In this document: in pieces, positions 19,540 to 30,329 of the stretch
Numbering within the stretch: position 1 is the stretch's first letter
How the letters are laid out: each line of letters starts with the position of its first letter
From: Symbiodinium natans
Lineage: Eukaryota > Sar > Dinophyceae > Suessiales > Symbiodiniaceae
NCBI GenBank assembly: GCA_905221605.1
Contig: CAJNDS010001097.1
Coordinates: forward strand, 1 to 35,065
Length of the DNA stretch: 35,065 nucleotides
Direction of reading: 5' to 3'
Program-made: the position numbers and the translations under genes
Notes under the pieces: model-generated
The model's input: the letters and a program-made list of their open reading frames with translations, nothing else
Told to the model about the DNA's origin: nothing
Database searches by the model: none

Positions 19540-19680
19540 CTAATACATGTGTTTAGTTTTTTGTTTTCGTGTTATATGTTATTGTTGTTGTAGTATACTA
19601 TATATGTATATATGTATAAGTTTATTTATTTGTTTTTCGTTTATATGTTTATCCATATCTATATGTCCTTTGTGGCTATG
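19540..19680. other. AT-rich stretch
   Basis: Strongly T- and A-rich segment with TATATGTATATATGTATA and TTATTTATTTGTTTTTCG, unlike its GC-rich surroundings. It lies before the candidate acceptor TTCTCAG at 19702 and may simply be intron. Confidence 0.5.
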
Positions 19681-19702
19681 AACTCCCCGGATTTGTTCTC
19701 AG

Positions 19703-19740
19703 GTACCCCTCCTTGCAGCTGCGCCTGAAGGGCATCTCGA
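19703..19740 (+). CDS. Candidate exon, unknown protein
   Basis: Acceptor TTGTTCTCAG|G. Translates to YPSLQLRLKGIS, with a possible GT donor after TCGA. Short and unrecognised; supported only by the splice-like ends and the open frame. Confidence 0.3.
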
Positions 19741-19794
19741 GTGGCCGAGGGATGACCCTTTGGCTTCATGGTGTTTGTGGGTGGCTGCATTTTC

Positions 19795-19850
19795 GGGTTT
19801 AGGGTTTAGGGTTTAGGGTTTAGGCTCAGGGCTTAGAGGGGTTTAGAGAG
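19795..19850 (+). repeat. Interstitial TTTAGGG tract
   Basis: Four near-perfect units from 19796, then degenerate G-rich sequence. Confidence 0.85.
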
Positions 19851-20070
19851 TTTATGCGTTATTGGCGTAAGGGTTCCGGGGCAAGTGGCGAGCTCAGTTC
19901 GTACACGCTGTCCGGGCAAGCCCCACCCCCGGCTGTTACCACATGGCCGGACTGTAGGGGGAAACAGTATACGTCGGGTGGACATCATTTGACGCCGGCG
20001 GCCTCCATCAGAGTTCACACCAAATCACATCCTTTTGCACTTGCCAGAGGTTTGGCCCCACTCGGCTGGA

Positions 20071-20124
20071 TATGAAAGCAGAATGATATGTCACGGATAT
20101 GAAAGCAGAATGATATGTCACAGC
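20071..20124 (+). repeat. 27-bp tandem duplication
   Basis: TATGAAAGCAGAATGATATG followed by TCACxxx occurs twice in a row (20071-20097 and 20098-20124) with one or two differences. Confidence 0.85.
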
Positions 20125-20622
20125 ATGAGCCGACCTGCCCGAGACTGCGAAGGCCCTACTTTTCCCAACTGAAGAGGCAGTGTGCAATAGTGTGCATGCT
20201 TTGCCTTTTCCATGAGCCTCCCGATCTGCCAAGGAACAACCACGTCACGGAGGCAGCCTTCAGCAAAGACTACTCGACGGACGGGGGGGTGGGAGTGTGG
20301 GGGCAAAAGCTGCCTCAGCGGCCCGATGCTTCAACTGGCTTGCAATGGAGATCGACAAAAATCTGGCGACTTTTTTTGAGGTGCTTTATGACTCCCTGCA
20401 AGTCAAGCTTAGCAAAGTTTCAGGGCTGCAAGGCGTCAGATGCAGGGCATATTTGGTGTGCTTCAGAAAACATGTCGGCATCTTTCGGCGTCATCTGCAT
20501 CGTGACCTTTTCTTCCTTGACGTCGAATAGTACGATTAGATCTGCCTTGCATTCCGATCTGTACACTCGCAGCTTTCTTCCGCTTTCCGCAGCTTTGTGG
20601 CCATGAACTCATCGTTTGTCAG

Positions 20623-20703
20623 GACTTCCCTGACGAGCCCATGGACAAGCGTGAGCCTTACGCCCATGGTCGCGTACTGAGCATCAAGCGAATGCTGAAG
20701 AAG
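20623..20703 (+). CDS. Candidate exon, unknown protein
   Basis: Acceptor TTTGTCAG|G and GC donor AAGAAG|GCGGGA bound 27 codons including DFPDEPMDKREPYAHG and RVLSIKRMLKK, phase 0 at both ends. Splice ends match the transporter's style. Family not recognised. A minus-strand frame here is also open, so strand is not certain. Confidence 0.4.
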
Positions 20704-20883
20704 GCGGGATATTTCGCACCATGGGCCTCCAACACCGGGCACTCAGCAGGGGGCATTGCAGTCAGGATTGTGCGTGGTTTCAACATGGCCTGTCTCCCCA
20801 AGTATGGGGGATTATTTGAATATTTACTTTCACAAGAGGGTCCTTTGGATAAGGGCTCTACCCCAGCAGCCCTAGGGCCCTAG

Positions 20884-20990
20884 CCATTGAAAACCCTACG
20901 CTGCTGGTCGAGGAGGGCATCAAAGCCGACCGCCTGATAAGCGAGATCGTGGTGGCCAGCGGAAGCAAGGTCGAAATGTCGGTGGAGTGA
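20884..20990 (+). CDS. Candidate exon, possibly terminal
   Basis: After CCCTAG, the frame reads IENPTLLVEEGIKADRLISE then IVVASGSKVEMSVE and a TGA at 20988-20990. It has good coding character on the plus strand. It may be a last exon, or may end at the GT donor AGCAAG|GTCGAA (20969). Family not recognised. Confidence 0.4.
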
Positions 20991-21167
20991 GCCTCTGAGC
21001 GTCAGGGTGGAGCACTTGCAGCAATGTCTGCTCGGTCTCAGGCCCCGTTTTCGTGCGCCAGCACCTGGCCAAACAGCCAGGATGTGCCATGCCCAGCCCA
21101 CACCAACGGGGTGCACCACGGCACTGCCGCCTCGATCTCCCGAAATGAAAAACGGTTGAGTTGATAC

Positions 21168-21200
21168 GTCTTTAATAAGTCTTTAATAAGTCTTTAATAA
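21168..21200 (+). repeat. 11-bp tandem repeat, three units
   Basis: GTCTTTAATAA three times in perfect tandem. Confidence 0.9.
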
Positions 21201-21474
21201 GTTCACTGATAGGCACTTAGGCTGCTGAAGCCTGAGCAGAGTCCCGTCACTATGCTCTGAACCCGAGAGAATAAACGACATCCCCCCAATCTGGGGGGCT
21301 TGGCGTGCTGTGCTAATTCATTATCCCTGACTGGTGTCGGTAATGACTTCAAACGATCGGCGTTTCCTCAACTCGAAGTTCAAGAAGCCCTAAGCCCAAG
21401 CAGTCTAAACCTCTATAACTCTCTCAACAATCACCAGGGGATGGAACTTCCGCAGACAAGCTTTAGGGTTCGAG

Positions 21475-21540
21475 AAACTGCCGGGTTTCACTGCGCTGAA
21501 CATGTCCTTCCTGTCCCTTGTGGTGGGCATCGGCCCAATC
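21475..21540 (+). CDS. Candidate exon with hydrophobic segment
   Basis: After GTTCGAG, 22 codons including FTALNMSFLSLVVGIGPI, hydrophobic enough for a membrane helix, before a possible GC donor (AATC|GCATAG). If unspliced, the frame stops at the TAG at 21544-21546. Unrecognised and weak. Confidence 0.3.
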
Positions 21541-21696
21541 GCATAGGTAGGGAGCCCCTGCTACGTTTTGGCACGTCCGGTGTCAAAGAATGCAACAACT
21601 CAGCTTATCTCAGCGTAGTCGGAACAAGCTTGGCAGGGTCCCCTGCTTGATGTTGGCCTCGACGTCGATGGAGTCGACAGAGAAAGAACATCTGCT

Positions 21697-21732
21697 GTGG
21701 GGTTTAGGGTTTAGGGTTTAGGGTTTCAGGGG
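21697..21732 (+). repeat. Interstitial TTTAGGG tract
   Basis: Four to five TTTAGGG units ending TTTCAGGGG. Confidence 0.85.
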
Positions 21733-22056
21733 GAAATCTGACACTGGCTTTGAATGGGTTTTGTTGAAGCATAGATGTAGGTTTAAGCTGATCTCATGTA
21801 TCCTAGAGGCAGCTTGTGCAACTTATTGCAAGTATGGCTACACTACACCTCTGTGAAACCTCTGTGCTTAGAAGCAGTCTTGGTCCTCCTACTGCGTCCA
21901 TTTGGCCGGCTTTTTCGTCTGGCGCTGGCAGCAGTACCTAAGAGCCCGAAAACAGTAGCTGGCGTAGCATTGGCCCCCGCAAAACACGCCAAAGCTTCGC
22001 AGCCGGAGCCCTAGACATCTGGCACATGGTGGTGCACTCCTTGCGAGTCACTGCAG

Positions 22057-22170
22057 GGCGTTGGATGCCTCGAAGAAGACGCTGCTGCAGACCTTGCGCC
22101 TGAACTATAGCGATGCCCGGCTGTTCGACAGATCGATTCAACATGATTGGGGCTTTGATGTTTCGGGCGT
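22057..22170 (+). CDS. Candidate coding segment
   Basis: After CACTGCAG the frame reads ALDASKKTLLQTLRLNYSDA then RLFDRSIQHDWGFDVSG. Its composition is typical of coding sequence, but exon limits cannot be fixed and no family is recognised. Confidence 0.3.
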
Positions 22171-22271
22171 TCGGGATCTGTAAAGCTGAGTGCATGCGGG
22201 GATAAACAGGAGGTGAGACAAGCCTGCTACAGTAAACAGCTGGATCCGAAACCTCCTCACACCACCCACCC

Positions 22272-22381
22272 CCACACAGACACACAGACGCACACACACG
22301 CAAACACACAAACACACAAACACGCAAACACATAAACACGTAAACACACAAACACGCAAACACACAAACACACAAACACAA
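22272..22381 (-). repeat. CACAAACA minisatellite
   Basis: Variants of CACACAAACACGCAAACA over ~110 bases. The long minus-strand frame rich in V, C and F is a translation of this repeat and not a gene. Confidence 0.9.
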
Positions 22382-22647
22382 AGCCTCGAGCCCCGACCCC
22401 AAGGATTCGGCGAACTCGCAGGCCGCCTCGGGAGGGCTTCAAGCTTGAGGGCGGACCAAGTCCTATCCTATGCCCAAAAAACAATCAACGTCCGAATGGT
22501 GCTTGTACGGAGGTTCAGGAGTTCAGGAGGTCTCACGGAATTAACGTTTAAGGGTTGAAGAGGCATAGTCCAAAACCTACCCAGGCTTAGCAGCAACACC
22601 AGGCTATCCCGCCCTGAAAATCGCGCGGAGCACAGGTGCGGACGGAT

Positions 22648-22696
22648 GAAAGATTGCTGGTGGACTTCCTGAGCGAAATGCGCGACGTGCCACCCC
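22648..22696 (+). CDS. Candidate coding segment
   Basis: Reads RLLVDFLSEMRDVPPQA on the plus strand, with an AAAG acceptor-like word before it. Limits and identity unknown. Confidence 0.25.
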
Positions 22697-22999
22697 AAGC
22701 TCGAATCTGAAAACCGATGTTTTCTCGGAGTTGGGGCGTGGAACCCTAGCATGGTTCCCGGGTGCAGACGAGTCTGCGAGGGTGCCTATTGGTTAGCTGA
22801 TACCGATGCTTGTTGCAGCGATTCACTCTACCAACACGAATGCCGCGTATGCTTGCTCTCGGCCCGCACGCAGCTTGCAGCGACGAGAATGCTCGGCAGA
22901 CGAGCCGAAAGCCGGCCCTCTGACGGGCCCCCGGAGCGCAAAGCAACATACAGTAAATCATAGTAAATCTGATATTCTAGCTCATGTCCACAAGCAAAG

Positions 23000-23053
23000 G
23001 CCGGCGGTGCCGTCGCTTCGATGCTGCAGGGGGTGGTGGACCAGTTTCGCGAG
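23000..23053 (+). CDS. Candidate exon, unknown protein
   Basis: Acceptor AGCAAAG|G, GC donor CGCGAG|GCTCTG. Exactly 18 codons, AGGAVASMLQGVVDQFRE, phase 0 at both ends. Splice style equals that of the transporter gene. Family not recognised. Confidence 0.42.
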
Positions 23054-23695
23054 GCTCTGATGTGGTTTTGTTTGTGAGGTTGGCCGTGTCCTATTTGGTC
23101 AGCCAACCTGGGTCGATTGAACTCGGCCTACGAGCAACGGGAGGGACGGGTGTGTTCAGTAATTCGGCTGGGCTTCGGGTGTCAGTTTTTTAGGTTGAAG
23201 GAAGCCTAGCACAGTGGCAACTTGTTGAAATGGCCGCGATGAGCACCAACACGTCTAGAAAGTCGTAGATCCCCGCACATGGAAAGGGCCATAAAGGGCC
23301 CAAATTCTTTTGAAGATGTGGCATAGTGCTCCAGATCTGCTCCTACATGCTACGTTGGCACGCCACACGCAGATTGCCACGGCGCATTTGCTTCACACCT
23401 TCCCAAGAATGTGCCAAGTAAGAGCGCGCGACAACCCGACGGTTGCGGTCTGTTGTGGTGCGTCCTGTTTCGGAGAGCAGGCAGAGGAAGGCAAAAAAAG
23501 AAACGTGTCATGGCTGTTGCAAGAGCCCAGATGGCATATATATATATATATGTAAGAGGAACCTTTATGTATTATTAGGCATGTTCTCTTTGTTTTAGTA
23601 TGTTCTATACTACTGAAGGTTTCGGGTTTAGGGTTTAGGGTCTAGGCTCAGGACTCATCGGGACGTCTGATACTTGGATTATGGGATTTAGGGTC
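23054..23695. other. Spacer without recognised gene
   Basis: Mixed sequence with a (TA)n run at about 23536-23551 and a degenerate TTTAGGG tract at about 23618-23660. No convincing exon seen. Confidence 0.5.
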
Positions 23696-26600
23696 TTAAT
23701 GTTGGGAGTTAGCAAGAGTGTTTAAGCAAGATAGATAACAACAAGGAAGAAAAAGGGACGAGCCACGAGCATAATGTAGAACAAATGACAAAGAGAAGTG
23801 CCCGCACTCAGCCTCACTGCATTCATCATCTAGTCCTCCCTTCTTTCTCTTCTGTGGTTCTCTTCTTGCAGAATGAACATTTAAGACCACAAACCAATCT
23901 CATTACTTTCATCCTCCCCCTTCTCTCTGCTCTCTCCCTTCTAGCTTTCGTCTTGTCTCGTTTTCTTGTGGAAGAGAGAATGCATAACACTAGATGAGCG
24001 AAGCACATGGACGGGAAGAGAGAGAAGCAAGTACTTGTTTGTTGCATAAGGGAGACACACTCTCCCCTAGGGCAGGGGTGAGTTCCCCGGTTCCCCTTTT
24101 TTTTGCGTTCCAACGTTTCTATTCCTTTTAAAGAGAAAGAAGGGGGTAAACACAAGGACGAAGACGGTTCCCCTGTCCACTTGTGCAATTTTTTTGGACT
24201 TACCCATTCAACGAGAAAAGAACAGACAGCAAGAGGAAAGCAACAAACATTTGACTAACGTGCGGTTCTTTCAGGAGAAAAGGAGTCGGGTAACAGGAGA
24301 AGAACAACGAAGAGGTAAACATTCAAATATGTCATTCTTCTATTTACACACTGTCCTCATCTCTCCTCTCTTCCCTGTCTTGTTGGAAGAAGAAAAAAGG
24401 AAGGAAATAAACCATAAGGGGGAGGCGCCCCATCCTCTCCTCACCTCTCTTATCTCCCTCTCTGGCTTTGTTCTTGTCGGAAAGAGAGATGAATGTCCAA
24501 GAACCCAAGATCATCTCGTTACCTTCGTCCTCGCTCTCCTCTCTTCTCCCTTTTTCTCTGCTCTTTGCTTTTCTTATTGAGGAGAGAAACTGCAAGCAGT
24601 CTCGCGAAGTCGGATTTGGGGCTGCGCGCGTGCGAGTGGGGGCCTCCTTCCACAAACCCCTTGAGAGAAAGGAAACAGAAAGAAAGAACGAAACAAAGAA
24701 AGCAAGACAGACAGAAAGAAAGAAAGCAGGCAGCTGTTCGCTGCAAAGGGGTTTCGGCTCCCCTGGTGCAGGCCTGGGTTCCCTGGGCTCCTCTTCGCAT
24801 AGAGTGCGGTTGAGTTCCCTTATTCCTCCATTTTGCCTTCATGCCTCCACTGCGTTCCAACTTTTCTGAGCAGTACGCACAAGACAACACTAGGAACGAA
24901 CAACAAATGACAAAGAGAAATGCCCGCGCTCAGTCTCACCGCATTCATCCTCTTATCCTCTCTTTGTTCTCTTCTGTGGTTCTCTTCTTGCAGAAAGACT
25001 TACGAACGGAAGCCAATCTCACTGCTTTCATCTTCCCTCTTCTCTCTGCGCTCTCCCTTCTAGCTTTTGTCTCTTCTTGTTTTTTCTTATGGAGGAAAGA
25101 ATGCATAACATTAGATGAGCGAAGCGTCTGGACGGGAAGAGAGAGAAGCAAGTACTTGTTTGTTGCATAAGTGAGGCACACTTCTTCCCCTAGAGCAGGG
25201 ATGAGTTCCCCTGTTCCCTTCCTTTTGCCTTCTGTAATGCCTCCCCAGCGTTCCAACTTCTTTCTAAGGAGAAAGAAGGGAGTAAATACAAGGACGAAGA
25301 CGGTTACCCTGTCCACTTGTGCATGTTCTTTTCGTCTACCCATTCAGCGAGAAAGGAACAGACAATAGGGGAAAGCACAAGGACCTAACAAGAGTGTCTA
25401 AGCAAGCTAACAGCAAGAAAAAGAAAGAGAAAGCCACGAGCAGAATGTACAAGAAAAAAGCACAAGGAAGGAATAAGCACATAATAAAGATAAGCGCCCT
25501 TGCTCAGTCTCACTGCATTCATCCTGCATGTGGTCCTCTTCTTGCAGAATGAAGATTTAAGAACACAAACCAATCTCACTACTTTCATCCTCCCTCTTCT
25601 CTCTGCGCTCTCCCTTCTAGCTTTTGTCTCTTCTTGTTTTCTTATGGAGGAAAGAATGCATAACGCTAGATGAGCGAAGCATCTGGACGGGAACAGAGAG
25701 AGAAGCAAGTACTTGTTTGTTGCATAAGGAGGCACACTTTCTCCCTAGAGCAGGGATGAGTTCCCCTGCTCCCCTTCCTTTTGCCTTCTGTAATGCCTCC
25801 CCAGCGTTCCAACTTCTTTTTAGGAGAAAGCAGGGAGTAAATACAAGGACGAAGACGGTTACCCTGTCCACTTGTGCATGTTCTTTTCGTCTACCCATTC
25901 AGCGAGAAAGGAACAGACAATAGGGGAAAGCACAAGGACCTAACAATAGAGTGTCTAAGCAAGCTAACAGCAAGAAAAAGAAAGAGAAAGCCACGAGCAG
26001 AATGTACAAGAAAAAAGCACAAGGAAGGAATAGCACATAATAAATATAAGCGCCCTTGCTCAGTCTCACTGCATTCATCCTGCATGTGGTCCTCTTCTTG
26101 CAGAATGAAGATTTAAGAACACAAACCAATCTCACTACTTTCATCCTCCCTCTTCTCTCTGCGCTCTCCCTTCTAGCTTTTGTCTCTTCTTGTTTTCTTA
26201 TGGAGGAAAGAATGCATAACGCTAGATGAGCGAAGCATCTGGACGGGAACAGAGAGAGAAGCAAGTACTTGTTTGTTGCATAAGGAGGCACACTTTCTCC
26301 CTAGAGCCGGGATGAGTTCCCCTGCTCCCCTTCCTTTTGCCTTCTGTAATGCCTCCCCAGCGTTCCAACTTCTTTTAAGGAGAAAGCAGGGAGTAAATAC
26401 AAGGACGAAGACGGTTCCCCTGTCCACTCGCGCGTGTTCTTTCGTCTACCCACTCAGCGAGAAAGGAACAGACAATAGGGGAAAGCACAAGGAACTAACA
26501 AGAGTGTCTAAGCAAGCTAACAGCAAGAAAAAGAAAGAGAAAGCCACGAGCAGAATGTACAAGAAAAAAGCACAAGGAAGGAATAACAAATAATACAGAT

Positions 26601-28127
26601 AAGCGCCCTTACTCAGTCTCACTGCGTTCATCCTCCATGTGGTCCTCTTCTTGCAGAATGAAGATTTAAGAACACGAACCAATCTCACTACTTCTAGCTT
26701 TTGTCTCTTCTTGCTTTTCTTATGGAGGAAAGAATGCATAACACTAGATGAGCGAAGCATCTGGACGGGAAGAGAGAGAAGCAAGTACTTGTTTGTTGCA
26801 TAAGGGAGGCACACTTTTCCGCTCTGTTCCACTCCTTTTGTGTTCGTTCATCCCTCTCTGCGTTCCAACTTTTCTGTTCCTTCTTGTAGGGACAAAAAAG
26901 GGAGGTGCGTAAAAGGACGAAGACGGTTCCCCTGTCCACTTGTGCAATTTTTTTGGACTTACCCATTCAACGAGAAAAGAACAGACAACAAGAGGAAAGC
27001 AACAAACATTTGACTAACGTGCGGTTCTTTCAGGAGAAAAGGAGTCGGATAACAGGAGAAGAACAACGAAGAGGTAAACATTCAAATATGTCACTCTTCT
27101 ATTTACACACTGTCCTCATCTCTCGTCTCTTCCCTTTCTTGTTGGAAGAAGAAAAAGAAAGGAAATAAACAAAACATAAGGGGGAGGAGCCCTGATTTAT
27201 TCTCACTGTCTTCATCCATCCGTTCCTCTCCTCTCTTATCTCTCTTCTTTGGCTCTGTTCTTGCTGGAAAGAAAGATGAATGTCCAAGAGCCCAAGATCA
27301 TCCCGCTACCTTCGTCCTCGCCCTCCTCTCTTCTCCATTTTTCTCTGCTCTTTGCTTTTCTTATGGAGGAGAGAATTGCAACCAGTCTCGCGTTGTCGGA
27401 TTTGGGGCTGCGCGCGTGCGTGTGGGGGTCTCCCCCACAAACCCCTCGAAAGAAAGAAATAAAAATAGAAAGCAAGAAAGCGCAAAGATAGAACAAGGAA
27501 AGAAAGCAGGTAGCTGTTCGTTGCAAAGGGGGTCTCGGCTCCCCCTAGTGCAGGCCTGAGTTCCCTTGTTCCCTCCATTTTGTCATAGGTGAGAAAAGCA
27601 CATGGACGAGAAGAGAGAAGCAGGCAGTTGTTCGTTGCAAAAGTGGCCCCTTTGGCTGAGTTCCCCTGTTCCCTCCAGTTTGTCTTCTGCAATCCACCCC
27701 CCTGACTTCCAACAGTTCTGTTCAGATAGGACAAAACGGCTCCCCTGTTCATTTGTGCATTTTCTTTTCAACAGACTCATTCGGCGAGAAGGAACAGACA
27801 ACAAGAGGAAAACACCAAGGAATGAACAAAAGTCCATTATTTTCGTTTTTCTTATCGAGGGGAGAAAGGGTTCGGAGAACAGGAGGAGGACAAAGAACAA
27901 ATCAATTGTCGTAGAATACCTTATGCCCTCTCCTCTCGTCCCTTTCTTGCCTTTGGGAAGAAGAAAGAACGAAGGAAGGAATAAACAACAAATTCTGAGA
28001 GGCGCCACTAGTCAATCATCCACCCTTGCCTCTCTTGTTTCTCTTCTTTGGCTCTCTCCATACCAAGAATGTTTGTGTAAGGACGCAAATCATCCCACTG
28101 CAATGTCCTCCCTCTTCTCTCTGCTCG

Positions 28128-28181
<54 letters not shown>

Positions 28182-28214
28182 GCTTGTGTCTCTTCTTCTT
28201 GTTCTTCCTAGGGA
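23696..28214. repeat. Purine/pyrimidine-asymmetric repeat block, right
   Basis: CT-rich and AG-rich segments alternate. The word AGCAAGTACTTGTTTGTTGC marks five copies of a ~556-bp unit at about 24027, 25146, 25705, 26260 and 26781. A second unit at 24155-24660 recurs at 26913-27440 and directly follows the first and the fifth copy. Acceptor-like words (TTCTTGCAG, CCTTCTAG) recur in every copy. Frames inside the units differ by nonsynonymous changes and indels, so no gene is called. Similar in style to the block at 7951-10510. Confidence 0.88.
28131..28178 (+). repeat. (TC)24 microsatellite
   Basis: Uninterrupted dinucleotide repeat of 48 bases near the right end of the purine/pyrimidine block. 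Confidence 0.95.
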
Positions 28215-29760
28215 CGGCCTTGGGCAGGGGTGGAATTTACGTCCTCCTTAAGTTTTTGGAAAACTGAGCTCCCAAAATGAAATCCCAAAATGACAAACCG
28301 CAAGCAGTGTCCCCCTTAAGTTTTTGGAGAACTGAGCTCCCAAAATGTCAAATCGCAAGCAGTGTCCACCTGAAATTTTTGGAAAACTGAGCACCCAAAA
28401 TGACAAATCGCAAGCAGTGTCCCCCTTAAGTTCTTGGAAAACTGAGCTCCCAAAATGACAAATCGCAAGCAGTGCCCCCCTGAAGTTTTTGGAAAACTGA
28501 GCTTCCAAAATGACACATCGCAAGCAGTGTCCCCGCAAGCAGTGTCCCCTTTAAGTTTTTGGCAAACTGAGCGCCCAAAGTGACAAATCGCAAGCAGTGT
28601 CCCCCCTAAGCTTTTGGAAAACTGGGCGCCCAAAATGACAAATCGCAAGCAGTGTCCCCCTTAAGTTCTTGGAAAACTGAGCTTCCAAAATGACACATCG
28701 CAAGCAGTGTCCCCGCAAGCAGTGTCCCCTTTAAGTTTTTGGCAAACTGAGCGCCCAAAGTGACAAATCGCAAGCAGTGTCCCCCCTAAGCTTTTGGAAA
28801 CCTGGGCGCCCAAAATGACAAATCGCAAGCAGTGTCCCCCTTAAGTTCTTGGAAACCTGAGTGCCCCCCTGAAGTTTTTGGAAAACTGAGCTTCCAAAAT
28901 GACACATCGCAAGCAGTGTCCCCTTTAAGTTTTTGGCAAACTGAGCGCCCAAAGTGACAAATCACAAGCAGTGTCCCCCCTAAGCTTTTGGAAAACTGGT
29001 TTAAGATTGTGGATTTGGGGTTTTGGGATTGGGCAACTACAACTGGGCCTAAAAGTATATAAGTCGGACAACTTTTGCTACAATTGGTTGTGACCTTGTT
29101 TGGGACTGTTTTAGAGGCGGGAGGGGCGCATCATGAGCATCAGCTGGGTCTTCTTCTGGTCACAAGCCCCATAAGAACAACTGCCCCACTGATTTCGCAC
29201 GATTGACGAGGCAGGAGGGGCGCATCATGCGCATCAGCTGGGTCTTCGTCTGGTCACGTGGCCCCCTAAGCTCCAGACGCTTGCGAAACCAACTGCCCCA
29301 GTGATTTGGGCTTGATTGACGAGGCGGGATGGGCGTTGGGCGCCCAAAATGACAAATCGCAAGCAGTGTCCCCCTTAAGTTCTTGGAAAACTGAGGTCCG
29401 AAAATGACAAATCGCAAGCAGTGTCCCCCCTGATTTTTTTTGGAAACTGAGCTTCCAAAATGACAGATCGCAAGCAGTGTCCCCCTTAACTTAACCGAGC
29501 GCCCAAAATGACAAATCGCAAACAGTGTCACCCTTAAGTTTTTGGAAAACTGAGCTCCCAAAATAACAAATCGCAAGCAGTGTTCCCCTTAAGTTTTTGG
29601 CAAACTGAGCGCCCCAAGCGACAAATCGCAAGCAGTGTCCCCCTTAAGTTTTTGGAAAACTGAGCGCCCAAAATGACAAATCGCAAGCAGTGTCCCCTGA
29701 AGGTTTTGGAAAACCGAGCTTCCAAAATGACAAATCGCAAGCATTGTCATCCCTTAATTG
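28215..29760 (+). repeat. 56-bp satellite
   Basis: The unit contains CTTAAGTTTTTGGAAAACTG, AGCTCCCAAAATGACAAATC and GCAAGCAGTGTCCCCC. Part of the array has a 180-bp higher-order period: the 50 bases from 28501 and from 28681 are identical. ATGACAAATCGCAAGCA and the following CCCTTAAG-TTTTTGG align with the 55-bp satellite at 5766-7950, in the same orientation. Interrupted at about 28996-29338. Confidence 0.93.
28996..29338. other. Insertion in the 56-bp satellite
   Basis: Unique sequence holding two or three diverged copies of GAGGCGGGAGGGGCGCATCA-TGAGCATCAGCTGGGTCTTC (about 29113, 29210 and 29319). The word CATCATGAGCATCAGCTGGG also opens the insertion at 30330 in the next satellite. Confidence 0.7.
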
Positions 29761-30329
29761 TTTTGGAAAAGTGACCTTCCAAAGTGATAAATCGCCGTAT
29801 GTTTTTGCCTTAAGTCAGGGTTTGGGAAGCCCAAAATGTGCAAAAACCCACTGTAATTAGCCATTTTAAGGGTTTTCCAAGGCCTATGTTTTAGCCTTAT
29901 TACGCACAAAATGATCAAAAATGATTGTTTTTTACTATTTTGTAACGAAAATCCATATGTTTTTGGCTTTAATTCAGGGTTTGGGAAGGCCCAAATTGTG
30001 CAAGAAATCACTAAAATTTGCCATTGCGAGGGTTTTCCAAGGCCGCCAGACTAGCGAAAATCCCTATGTTTTGGCCTTGATACGGAGTTTGGGAAGGCCC
30101 AAAATGGTCAAAAATCACTAAATTTTATAATTTGGTGGTTTTTCCAGGCTGCCAAACTAACGAAAATCCCTATGTTTTGGCCTTAGTTCAGGGTTTGGGA
30201 AGGTCCAAATTGCGCAAAAATTTACTAAAATTTGCCATTTCGAAGGTTTTCCAAGGCCGCCAGACTAGCGAAAATCCCTATGTTTTGGCCTTGATACGGA
30301 GTTTGGGAAGGCCCAAAAATGGTCAAAAA
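29761..30329 (+). repeat. ~107-bp satellite, first part
   Basis: Units marked by GAAAATCCCTATGTTTTGGC at 30056, 30162 and 30270 (106 and 108 bp apart), with diverged units from 29790. Contains GTTTGGGAAGGCCCAAAATG and TTTTCCAAGGCCGCCAGACT. The junction with the 56-bp satellite passes through a hybrid unit at about 29760-29800. Confidence 0.9.

Noticed and set aside
20430-20622. Minus-strand frame KLRVYRSECKADLIVLFD...VKEEKVTMQMTPKDADMF
   Set aside because: It reads well as coding, but a plus-strand candidate exon adjoins it and all supported exons are on the plus strand. Could be a convergent gene; RNA strand data would decide.
22138-22402. Cys/Val-rich minus-strand frames
   Set aside because: Direct translations of the CACAAACA minisatellite.
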